From Candidatus Aenigmatarchaeota archaeon (GTDB taxonomy: Archaea; Aenigmatarchaeota; Aenigmatarchaeia; QMZP01), in contig CP070801.1 in assembly GCA_020343575.1 (NCBI GenBank), forward strand, positions 557,152 to 562,697: a stretch of 5,546 nucleotides of DNA, written 5' to 3'. Position 1 is the first letter of the stretch. Each line of letters begins with the position of its first letter. A program made the translations under genes and the position numbers. Of this stretch, positions 1 to 5,475 are shown piece after piece. The notes under the pieces are model-generated. The model did not search any database, had not been told where the DNA came from, and saw only the letters and a program-made list of their open reading frames with translations.

Positions 1-36
1 AAGAACCTGGAAAAGATAGGGGATATGGTGAGATAA
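1..36 (+). CDS. C-terminal end of an upstream gene (partial, unidentified)
   Basis: The frame starting at base 1 is open for 11 codons, reading KNLEKIGDMVR, and stops at TAA 34-36. That stop shares its last A with the ATG of the cytidylate kinase gene (TAATG), a common arrangement for translationally coupled archaeal genes. The other frame with a stop close to the kinase start (TGA 29-31) already contains a TAG at 17-19, which favours this frame. Eleven residues are too few to identify the protein. In many archaea cmk lies in a cluster with secY, adk, a DUF106 membrane protein gene, L34e, L14e and the truB/cbf5 gene, so one of these is possible, but nothing seen here decides it. The frame could also be open by chance. 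Confidence 0.45.
   Translation, partial: KNLEKIGDMVR
27..31 (+). promoter_or_regulatory. Shine-Dalgarno site GGTGA for the cytidylate kinase gene
   Basis: GGTGA matches the archaeal anti-Shine-Dalgarno complement and lies 4 bases before the ATG at 36-38. It supports that start codon over internal ones. The site falls inside the last codons of the upstream reading frame, which fits translational coupling. Confidence 0.6.
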
Positions 37-635
37 TGCCAAAGACCTTCCTCAAATTCCTGGAGTCCTATGAGAGGGAGCTTCTTAAGAAGGGTGAGGG
101 AAAGAAGGATCTGATTATAACGGTTTCCGGTATGAGCGGGAGCGGGAAGTCCATGATTGTGAGGTTTATTCTGGAAAGGATTAAGCTCAGGCATTTCTCA
201 GGGGGTCGGGTTGTCAGGGAGTTTGCATCCAAGAAGGGTATCAGTCTGGAGGAGTTTTCAAAGGCAAGGGACAAGGGGTTTGACTATATGCTTGAGAAGA
301 GGATTCTCAGGGAGGGTTTGAAGGGCAATATTATAATAGATGCGAGGCTTGCTGGCTGGGTACTTGGTGAATGGGCTGGCCTCAGGATTTTCGTGGGCTC
401 TTCGCTGGAAAAAAGGGCAGAAAGGGTGGCAAAGAGGGACGGGATTTCAAGGGATGAGGCGTTCAAAAAGCTGCAGGAGCGTGACATGGTGGATAAGCAG
501 AGATACAGGGAGCTGTATGGAATAGACCTGAGCGACATGAGTATATACCACAGGGTTATAGACAACTCAGGCTCCCTGGATGAATTGAGAAAGAATGCGC
601 TGGATGCGGTCAGGATTTTGAAAAATAATTCTTAA
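36..635 (+). CDS. cmk: Archaeal-type cytidylate (CMP/dCMP) kinase
   Basis: Predicted to phosphorylate CMP and dCMP to the diphosphates with ATP in the cytoplasm (pyrimidine salvage and nucleotide recycling). The 199-aa protein has a Walker A loop GMSGSGKS at residues 32-39, a hydrophobic strand ending IIIDARLAGW at 99-108 (the family's E/DxRLAGW signature, with the NMP-binding arginine), a LID-like region rich in Arg/Lys at 132-158 (AKRDGISRDEA, then KQRYRELYGID), and the YGID...SIYHRVIDNS segment at 161-178 typical of archaeal Cmk. This form is shorter than bacterial Cmk. The P-loop usually begins within the first ten residues. Here about 24 residues, basic and helical-looking, precede the first core strand. 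The ATG at 36 is kept because a GGTGA lies just upstream and no ATG, GTG or TTG start fits between it and the P-loop. The gene probably shares a transcript with the gene upstream. Its stop abuts the stop of the convergent gene, leaving no room for a separate terminator. Confidence 0.9.
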   Translation: MPKTFLKFLESYERELLKKGEGKKDLIITVSGMSGSGKSMIVRFILERIKLRHFSGGRVVREFASKKGISLEEFSKARDKGFDYMLEKRILREGLKGNIIIDARLAGWVLGEWAGLRIFVGSSLEKRAERVAKRDGISRDEAFKKLQERDMVDKQRYRELYGIDLSDMSIYHRVIDNSGSLDELRKNALDAVRILKNNS

Positions 636-1856
636 CTATCCCTGTTCCCCGCCGGGGCTCTCTACCTGGATCTTCTTTCTCAGGACCTTTCCTGCTTCCC
701 GGATGAACTTGCGCACGTATTCCCTGTGCATCAGAATGTCCTGCTTTGGCAAATCCAGAACCTTGCCCCGCCTTACAATCTTCTGCATCTTCTCCAGTTC
801 AGTGAATATGCCCAGGTATCTCTTGTCTATAAGGCCTGCATCAACAAGGTGTTTCTTGAATGCCTGGTCAAAGGTTTGTCCCTTCTTTGGTGTTTTCTTC
901 ATTGCCTTAAGGAGTGTTAGAGCAGTCTCAGCCATTATGGTGTAGGATTTCTCAATCATTGATTCCCTCTTAAGGACCTCTATCTTAACAATAAGCCCCT
1001 GCATCTTCTTGACAAATGCCTTTGTCTTCTTTATCCATTCATCAAGCTCTGGACCTGACATCTTTTTAATCAGTTTGTGTTCCACCTTCTTCCTGACCTC
1101 TATGATGTCTTCAAGGTCCTTTACGTTCTCCTCTGTTATGAACTTCATCTTCACCAGGGTCTTCCTCAGGGTATCAGGGGCGTCGGATGGCCTTGGTGGG
1201 GATTTTCCAAGGAACATAAGGACAGCCTGGGCTGATTCAAGCATTGCGTAGTAACAGTCCTCAACAACCATGTAGATCTTTGCATTCTCCACCCTCCTGA
1301 CCCTCTTAGGTCCCCTTTCTATGTATTTTTCCACAGCCTCCTTTGATGGCTTTATCTCTCCCATCTGCAGGAGTCTCTTTATGGGAAGGAAAATGTCCTT
1401 GTCATAGACAGGGATGCCCTCCCTTATGAAGTTGAAAATAATTGGGTGGCCAAGCCTCACCATGTTCCAGAACTCTGTTAAGAGGTAAGGCTGCTGTATA
1501 GAAAGCTGCTTGCTGCATTTCTTTGCGAAGTAATCCAGGTCATCCTCCATCCTGTCCTTAATTGCAGGGGATATCCTCTGCCTTGTGTCATCTATTATAA
1601 CGAAAACATCAATATCAGATTCTCCCTTGAATTCCTGCCTTGCTGTTGAACCGAACAGGACAATGCTTCTGATAAGCGGGCCGTGTTTCTTAAGAACGAG
1701 CTTTGTGAACTTCTTAAGGATCTCTATGCTGTTCTTCTTTCCTATACCCTTCTCTTTCTTTTTCACTGCTGCAGGTTCTTTGGTTTTTTCTTTTCCTACA
1801 GCTTCCTTTAGGACTTTCTTCATCTGCTTTGCCTGGGGTTCCCTTTTTTCTGGCAT
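636..1856 (-). CDS. Single-chain MNT-type nucleotidyltransferase with two HEPN-like domains
   Basis: The 406-aa protein starts with a Lys/Glu-rich, probably disordered segment (1-42). A minimal nucleotidyltransferase domain follows (about 43-160): strand SIVLFG, then G69-S70, ten residues, D81-I-D83, an exact GSx10DxD signature with the two metal-binding aspartates. The stretch EFWNMVRLGHPIIFNFIRE (128-146) followed by GIPVYD is of a kind I associate with archaeal proteins of this class. Next come two helical domains of the HEPN type. The first (about 185-265) carries R255-KKVE-H260, an Rx4H motif as in HEPN ribonucleases. The second (about 300-385) aligns to the first without gaps at an offset of 103 residues, but has Gln358 and Arg363 at the catalytic positions. 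In two-gene MntA/HepT systems the MNT enzyme AMPylates a Tyr in Rx4HxY of the HEPN toxin; here that position is Leu262. The protein may be a fused, self-controlled toxin-antitoxin relative or a nucleotidyl/RNA-modifying enzyme with another role. The product class is secure; substrate and function are unknown. The gene is monocistronic, with its own promoter at 1913-1920. Confidence 0.82.
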   Translation of the reverse strand: MPEKREPQAKQMKKVLKEAVGKEKTKEPAAVKKKEKGIGKKNSIEILKKFTKLVLKKHGPLIRSIVLFGSTARQEFKGESDIDVFVIIDDTRQRISPAIKDRMEDDLDYFAKKCSKQLSIQQPYLLTEFWNMVRLGHPIIFNFIREGIPVYDKDIFLPIKRLLQMGEIKPSKEAVEKYIERGPKRVRRVENAKIYMVVEDCYYAMLESAQAVLMFLGKSPPRPSDAPDTLRKTLVKMKFITEENVKDLEDIIEVRKKVEHKLIKKMSGPELDEWIKKTKAFVKKMQGLIVKIEVLKRESMIEKSYTIMAETALTLLKAMKKTPKKGQTFDQAFKKHLVDAGLIDKRYLGIFTELEKMQKIVRRGKVLDLPKQDILMHREYVRKFIREAGKVLRKKIQVESPGGEQG

Positions 1857-1979
1857 TTAATCAGTACCTTATTAATATTAATTATTCACTACTTAATAAT
1901 GACACTTTTTGGTTTATAAATGTGATGGTATGGTGGTAATTAGTTTTTTGGTTTTCTGGTTTAAAAATCAGATGGGGGA
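1857..1979 (-). promoter_or_regulatory. Intergenic region: end of propeller gene, promoter and leader of the MNT-HEPN gene
   Basis: This is the longest gap in the window (123 bases) and it is AT-rich. Read on the minus strand it holds, in order: a T5 run at 1967-1963 shortly after the stop of the propeller gene, a weak candidate for an archaeal oligo-T terminator; a TATA box at 1920-1913; a 12-base perfect palindrome ATTAATATTAAT at 1882-1871; and a weak Shine-Dalgarno-like AAGGT at 1870-1866, 9 bases before the ATG at 1856. No reading frame of note and no RNA gene are visible in it. Confidence 0.5.
1913..1920 (-). promoter_or_regulatory. TATA box of the MNT-HEPN gene
   Basis: TTTATAAA is a strong match to the archaeal TATA box. 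Its centre is about 60 bases before the ATG at 1856. With the usual distance of about 25 bases to the start site, transcription would begin near 1891 and give a leader of about 35 bases containing the AAGGT at 1870-1866. No convincing purine-rich BRE is seen on the upstream side. The element is palindromic, so strand is assigned from context. Confidence 0.5.
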
Positions 1980-3266
1980 TCATCTGGTCTTGTAGCCTTT
2001 CCTTTTCCTACCCAGGTAATCGGTCTTGCTTGTGTCAATGTAGGTTCCCTTGAACTCGCCGTAGTCTGCTATGTCCTTTTCCTCCTCCCTGGTTTTCTTC
2101 TCAGCCTCAACAGATGGCTGCCATGCAACCTCAAAGGTCTTTGCCTGGCCTGGTGTTTCAACATCTATTGGTGACTGGAAGCTTAGTGATGTGTGGAACT
2201 TCCATGAAAGGTCCCCTTCTGTTGTGAGGGCATAGAGATTGCAGTCCCAGCAGCCGAAATAGATTTTGTTTTTGTAGGCTGTAGGAGAGGATATTATTAT
2301 GCCGTTTGTGGGGAAATTCCATAACACCCTTCCAGTACCTGCATCAATACCGTAGAAGTTGTTATCATAAGCGCCCACAAAGACCTTGTTATCCATAAAA
2401 GCAGGGCTTGAGTATATCACATTGTCTGCCTTGTGTTTCCAGATAAGCTCTCCTGTATCTGCATTGACAGCATAAAGATGGGCATCCCTGCAGCCGAAAT
2501 AGGCAACACCATCCCTTACTGTTGGGGGAAGGGAGGGCATGGTCCCGTTGGTCTTGAAGCTCCACAGCTCCTTTCCTTCCAGGGAAATGCAGTGGAATCT
2601 CTGGTCATAGGATGCGCAGTATATCCTTTCATTGTAGATGGCTGGGGAGCAGAATCCGCCGTTTCCTGTGAATCTCCATAATAGTTCCCCTTGTAGTGAA
2701 AGGGCATAGAGGTTCTGGTCAAAGGAGCCGAAATATATAACATCCTTGTAGATTGTTGCGCTCGAGGTTATGGGACCATGTGTTGAGTATCTCCATAATT
2801 CCTTTCCTGTTTCAGAATCAATAGCATAGAGATTGCCGCTTCTTGAACCAACATAGACAACGCCTTCATGTACGCATGGTATTGCAAATACCTCTCCCTT
2901 AGCATCGAATCTCCATAAGAGTTCTCCTTTCAGGGAAAGGGCATAGAGGTTCTGGTCAAAGGAACCGAAATATATTTTTCCTTCAGAAACCCTTGGGGTT
3001 GAAACAACATTATTGGTGCTGAAACGCCATAGCTCCTCTCCTGTTTCTGCGTCAAGGGCATAGAGGTTCTTGTCGTTTGCTCCGATATAGGCAACACCAT
3101 CATGGATAACAGGGCATGCCATTATGCTGCCTCCGATCCTGACCTGGAATGCCTGGCTCCTGGCAGCGTCCTTAAGTAGAGCAATAACACCTATCATCTG
3201 GAGCTGGCCGAATGCATCATCCACTTCGTAATTAACCCCGTTATTCTTCCATATCTGGTATTTCAT
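1980..3266 (-). CDS. Cytoplasmic eight-bladed PQQ-like beta-propeller protein, copy 1 (complete)
   Basis: The 428-aa protein consists of an N-terminal cap (1-56), eight blades (57-95, 96-134, 135-174, 175-212, 213-252, 253-292, 293-332, 333-372), a charged linker (373-397) and a conserved tail (398-428). Each blade follows the pattern hYhGs.DxNLYAh...GE.hWrF.T, the PQQ/YVTN-type repeat. Only blades 1, 3, 6 and 7 keep the TG of the classical AxDxxTGxxxW motif. RIGGSIMACPVI at 43-54 resembles the outer half of a blade and probably closes the ring with blade 8. No signal peptide, lipobox or transmembrane helix is present, so the protein should be cytoplasmic, unlike BamB or quinoprotein dehydrogenases. 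No dehydrogenase catalytic residues are recognisable, so PQQ binding should not be assumed; a scaffold or ligand-sensing role is possible but not shown. Blade 8 carries C339-W-D-C342. The start is set by the cap shared with copy 2 and by the 28-base upstream element; there is no Shine-Dalgarno site. The stop is TGA. Confidence 0.85.
   Translation of the reverse strand: MKYQIWKNNGVNYEVDDAFGQLQMIGVIALLKDAARSQAFQVRIGGSIMACPVIHDGVAYIGANDKNLYALDAETGEELWRFSTNNVVSTPRVSEGKIYFGSFDQNLYALSLKGELLWRFDAKGEVFAIPCVHEGVVYVGSRSGNLYAIDSETGKELWRYSTHGPITSSATIYKDVIYFGSFDQNLYALSLQGELLWRFTGNGGFCSPAIYNERIYCASYDQRFHCISLEGKELWSFKTNGTMPSLPPTVRDGVAYFGCRDAHLYAVNADTGELIWKHKADNVIYSSPAFMDNKVFVGAYDNNFYGIDAGTGRVLWNFPTNGIIISSPTAYKNKIYFGCWDCNLYALTTEGDLSWKFHTSLSFQSPIDVETPGQAKTFEVAWQPSVEAEKKTREEEKDIADYGEFKGTYIDTSKTDYLGRKRKGYKTR
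1983..2075 (-). other. Conserved C-terminal tail module of propeller copy 1
   Basis: The last 31 residues begin DIADYGEFKG, continue TYIDTSKTDY and end LGRKRKGYKTR. The same module ends the other two propellers, after linkers that differ in sequence. It has four tyrosines and a strongly basic end. I do not recognise it as a named domain or sorting signal. Confidence 0.7.
2671..2738 (-). repeat. Near-identical blade DNA repeat, unit B (blade 4 of copy 1)
   Basis: These 68 bases match 2908-2975 at 62 positions without gaps, 237 bases (79 codons) away. They encode the stretch from IYFGSFDQNLYAL to GELLWRF of blade 4. DNA similarity this high is not seen between the other blades and points to recent duplication or gene conversion inside the gene. 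Confidence 0.75.
2908..2975 (-). repeat. Near-identical blade DNA repeat, unit A (blade 2 of copy 1)
   Basis: Partner of 2671-2738 (62 of 68 bases identical). It encodes the matching part of blade 2, which differs from blade 4 only by Lys for Gln within the 20-odd residue core. Confidence 0.75.
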
Positions 3267-3294
3267 GGTTTAGAATTGGATAAAGGATTAAAAT
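3267..3294 (-). promoter_or_regulatory. Conserved 28-base element before propeller copy 1 (candidate leaderless promoter)
   Basis: Immediately before the ATG, read on the minus strand, lies ATTTTAATCCTTTATC followed by CAATTCTAAACC. It matches the element before copy 2 at 26 of 28 positions. TTTTAA lies at about -27 to -22 from the start codon, where the TATA box of a leaderless archaeal transcript would be, and no Shine-Dalgarno site is present. The element occupies nearly the whole 30-base gap to the copy 2 gene. Its outer end takes part in an inverted repeat at 3283-3298 (AAGGATT, 2 bases, AATCCTT) that copy 2 lacks. Confidence 0.5.
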
Positions 3295-3296
3295 CC

Positions 3297-4586
3297 TTAT
3301 TTCACATAGCCCTTCTTTTTGCGGCCCAGGTAGTCGGTTTTGCTTGTGTCTATATATGTTCCTGAGAATGTCCCGTAATCTGCTATATCAACTTTATCTT
3401 TCCTTGTTTCAGTTTTTTCTTCCAGTATCTCTGCTGGTTTCCATACAATCTCAAAGGATTTTTCCCTTCTTATTGATTCAACATCATAGATTATGGGATA
3501 GCTGAGTGATGTGTGGAACTTCCATATGAGCTCTCCATTCAAATTAAGGGCATAGAGGTTGCAGTCCTCGCAACCAAAAATAACAGTGTTTTTGTACAGG
3601 AGTGCTGGAGGTACAATTATGTTCTTTACCCTGAATTTCCACAAGACCTCTCCCTTCATGTTCAGGGCATAGAAGTTGTTGTCGCATCCACCAACAAAAA
3701 CCATGTCATCTGTTGCTGTGAGACTCTTGGAGAGCATCTCACCTGTCTTGAATTTCCATTCTAGGTTTCCGTCCTCGCTTAAGGCATAAACATGTTTATC
3801 CCTGCTTATACAGAATATAAGGTTTCTGCTTGCATCCACTGTTCTTAATGGGCCGCTTGTCTTGAATCTCCATTTTTCCTTTCCGTCAAGGGTCAGGGCG
3901 TAGAGGTTCTGGTCAGCTGAAGTGAAGTAAAGGGTTTCATTGTGAACAATCGGTTGTGAAGCAATTATGCCATTGGTTTTGAATTCCCAGAGTTTTTTGC
4001 CTTCTTTGTTTAAGGCATAAAGTTTCTGGTCCCATGAACCAAAGTATATAACATCATTGTGGACTGTGATTGCATCATCAATGTATCCGTTTGTTGCGAA
4101 TCTCCATTTTAATTCTCCTGTCTCTGCTGAAACAGCATAAAGGTTATAGTCCTTGGAACCGAATACTATAATTCCGGATGTGGTCTTTGGTTCAGAAACA
4201 ATAACATCCTCAGCAGTAATTTTCCATAACAGGTTCCCGTTCTTCTTTACTGCATAGAAATTTCTGTCATAGCTTCCGAAGTATAAAACATCATTGTAAA
4301 ATAAAGGGGAAGATATAATGGGCCCTTTTGTTTCAAACCTCCATATCTCATTGCCATCCTCAAAGGAAACTGCATAAAAATTGTGATCAGCGCAGCCGAA
4401 ATAGATAATGTCTTCAGAAATAACAGGGCTGGATACAATGCTTCCGCCTGTTCTAAGGGCAAAGGCTGCTGACAATCCTGTTTCCTTTATTGCCTCTATT
4501 GCTGCTATAACGTTTATGCTGCCGAATGTGTTATCAATCTCAAAACTAACACCATTGCTTTTCCATGGCTGGATGTATTTATCCAT
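3297..4586 (-). CDS. Cytoplasmic eight-bladed PQQ-like beta-propeller protein, copy 2 (complete)
   Basis: This 429-aa paralogue of copy 1 is built the same way: cap 1-58, blades at 59-98, 99-137, 138-177, 178-216, 217-254, 255-293, 294-332 and 333-372, linker 373-399, tail 400-429. The cap shares WK.NGV, a hydrophobic/acidic E(V/I)D..FG, a hydrophobic helix ending at AF, and R.GGSI with copy 1. Blades follow hYFGs.DxNhYAh...G..hWkF. Only blade 3 keeps the ETG form of the classical PQQ motif, and most others are one residue shorter there. Blade 8 has C339-E-D-C342, at the same residue numbers as in copy 1. Blades 5 and 6 are the most divergent. No signal peptide or membrane helix is seen, so a cytoplasmic location is inferred. 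The ligand is unknown. The gene lies 46 bases after the stop of copy 3 and 30 bases before copy 1, so the three could be co-transcribed, although each complete copy has its own promoter-like element. The stop is TAA. Homology to a propeller is secure; function is not. Confidence 0.85.
   Translation of the reverse strand: MDKYIQPWKSNGVSFEIDNTFGSINVIAAIEAIKETGLSAAFALRTGGSIVSSPVISEDIIYFGCADHNFYAVSFEDGNEIWRFETKGPIISSPLFYNDVLYFGSYDRNFYAVKKNGNLLWKITAEDVIVSEPKTTSGIIVFGSKDYNLYAVSAETGELKWRFATNGYIDDAITVHNDVIYFGSWDQKLYALNKEGKKLWEFKTNGIIASQPIVHNETLYFTSADQNLYALTLDGKEKWRFKTSGPLRTVDASRNLIFCISRDKHVYALSEDGNLEWKFKTGEMLSKSLTATDDMVFVGGCDNNFYALNMKGEVLWKFRVKNIIVPPALLYKNTVIFGCEDCNLYALNLNGELIWKFHTSLSYPIIYDVESIRREKSFEIVWKPAEILEEKTETRKDKVDIADYGTFSGTYIDTSKTDYLGRKKKGYVK
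3300..3389 (-). other. Conserved C-terminal tail module of propeller copy 2
   Basis: The last 30 residues begin DIADYGTFSG, continue TYIDTSKTDY and end LGRKKKGYVK. Compared with copy 1, most differences in DNA are at synonymous positions, which points to selection on the peptide. Confidence 0.7.
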
Positions 4587-4614
4587 GATTTAGAATTAGA
4601 TAAAGGATTAAAAT
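4587..4614 (-). promoter_or_regulatory. Conserved 28-base element before propeller copy 2 (candidate leaderless promoter)
   Basis: Read on the minus strand it is ATTTTAATCCTTTATC followed by TAATTCTAAATC, ending at the ATG. It matches the element before copy 1 at 26 of 28 positions, and the similarity ends abruptly on its outer side. The TTTTAA core is at about -27 to -22. No Shine-Dalgarno site precedes this start. The remaining 18 bases up to the stop of copy 3 show no clear signal. Confidence 0.5.
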
Positions 4615-4632
4615 GTTTCTTTCCCGAGGGTT

Positions 4633-5454
4633 CTATTTCACGTAGCCTTTCTTCTTAACACCGAGGTAATCTGATTTTGTTACATCTATATAGGTTCCTG
4701 AAAATGTTCCATAGTCTGCAATATCCATGTCCTCTTCCTTGCGCTTTATTTCACTTTCTGTTTCGGATTTCCATACAAACTCAAGGGGTTTTTCAGAAAC
4801 CCTTCCCTCAATATGGACAGGCGACTGGAAGCTGAGGCTGGTAGGGAATTTCCATATGAGCTTTCCCTTTGTGTCAATAGCATATACCTTACAGTCATAT
4901 GAGCCGAAATAGATCACATCTTTATGTATGTATATTTTTCTGGGGAGTACAACTCCGTTTGTCCTGAACCTCCATACAAGCCTTCCTGTCTTTGCATTGA
5001 CTGCGTAGAAGTTGTTGTCACAGGAGCTGAAAAGGACCACATCATTATGGATGATTGGTGTGCAGGTTACCATCTCATTGGTTCTGAATCTCCATTTTTC
5101 CTTTCCTTGCATGGTAATTGCATAAAGGTTCCCGTCAGAAGAGCCAAAATATATTATGCCATTTCCTATGTATACCTTTCCGAATATAGGGCCGTTTGTC
5201 TGAAACCTCCAGAGTTCCTCACCTTTATCAGCAGAAACTGCATAGAGATTTTTATCCAGGGAGCCGATGTAGACAATATCCTTATGAACAGTCGGGATAG
5301 AGCTTATCTGTTCCTTTGTGGGAAATTTCCAGAGCAGTTCTCCCTTGGTTGTCAGGGCATAGAGGTTGTGGTCATAAGAACCTATGTAAATAATATCATT
5401 GGTCACAACTGCTGATGATGGCACAGGGGCATTGGTTCTGAATTTCCATATCAT
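4633..5454 (-). CDS. PQQ-like beta-propeller protein, copy 3: C-terminal part after an in-frame stop
   Basis: This frame encodes 273 residues from an internal ATG: the end of one blade (1-19), five complete blades (20-58, 59-98, 99-137, 138-178, 179-218), a charged linker (219-243) and the conserved tail (244-273: DIADYGTFSG, TYIDVTKSDY, LGVKKKGYVK). The frame continues upstream with clear blade homology but is cut by TAA at 5476-5478. The ATG at 5452-5454 lies mid-blade, in MIWKFRT, where the paralogues have an ordinary hydrophobic residue, so it is not a natural start. A GAAGG 4 bases before it could allow weak reinitiation. Five blades would not form the closed eight-bladed ring of the other copies, so the product from this ATG is unlikely to fold as they do. 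The last blade has S-Y-D-C where copies 1 and 2 have CxDC. The sequence is well conserved up to the tail with no other lesion, which suggests a very recent mutation or a sequencing error. The stop is TAG. Confidence 0.7.
   Translation of the reverse strand: MIWKFRTNAPVPSSAVVTNDIIYIGSYDHNLYALTTKGELLWKFPTKEQISSIPTVHKDIVYIGSLDKNLYAVSADKGEELWRFQTNGPIFGKVYIGNGIIYFGSSDGNLYAITMQGKEKWRFRTNEMVTCTPIIHNDVVLFSSCDNNFYAVNAKTGRLVWRFRTNGVVLPRKIYIHKDVIYFGSYDCKVYAIDTKGKLIWKFPTSLSFQSPVHIEGRVSEKPLEFVWKSETESEIKRKEEDMDIADYGTFSGTYIDVTKSDYLGVKKKGYVK
4636..4725 (-). other. Conserved C-terminal tail module of propeller copy 3
   Basis: These 30 residues match the tails of copies 1 and 2, with TSKTDY changed to VTKSDY at the centre and LGRK to LGVK. 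The tail is intact although the gene carries an upstream nonsense codon. Confidence 0.65.
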
Positions 5455-5475
5455 CTTGCCTTCAAGGGTAACAGC

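Noticed and set aside
647..657. CCCCGCCGGGG as a terminator hairpin for cmk
   Set aside because: The arms leave at most a three-base loop, no T-run follows, and the bases encode the Pro-Gly-Gly end of the convergent gene.
1585..1860. Open frame on the + strand opposite the N-terminus of the MNT-HEPN gene
   Set aside because: It is antisense to the Lys/Glu-rich start and the GSx10DxD motif of a clearly real gene. Its Phe/Ser-rich product is what the complement of Lys/Glu codons gives.
3283..3298. Inverted repeat AAGGATT-AA-AATCCTT between propeller copies 1 and 2
   Set aside because: The loop is only two bases, it is absent from the matching element before copy 2, and half of it belongs to the conserved promoter-like element. 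Probably coincidental.
1980..4586. Annotation of the propellers as PQQ-dependent dehydrogenases
   Set aside because: Only the structural repeat is present. No secretion signal and no dehydrogenase catalytic or PQQ-ligating residues could be recognised, and most blades lack the full AxDxxTGxxxW motif.
4924..5415. A 163-codon open frame on the + strand opposite propeller copy 3
   Set aside because: It is the antisense of the blade repeats. Its periodic residues mirror the blade codons on the other strand, and it has no start signal or recognisable domain.
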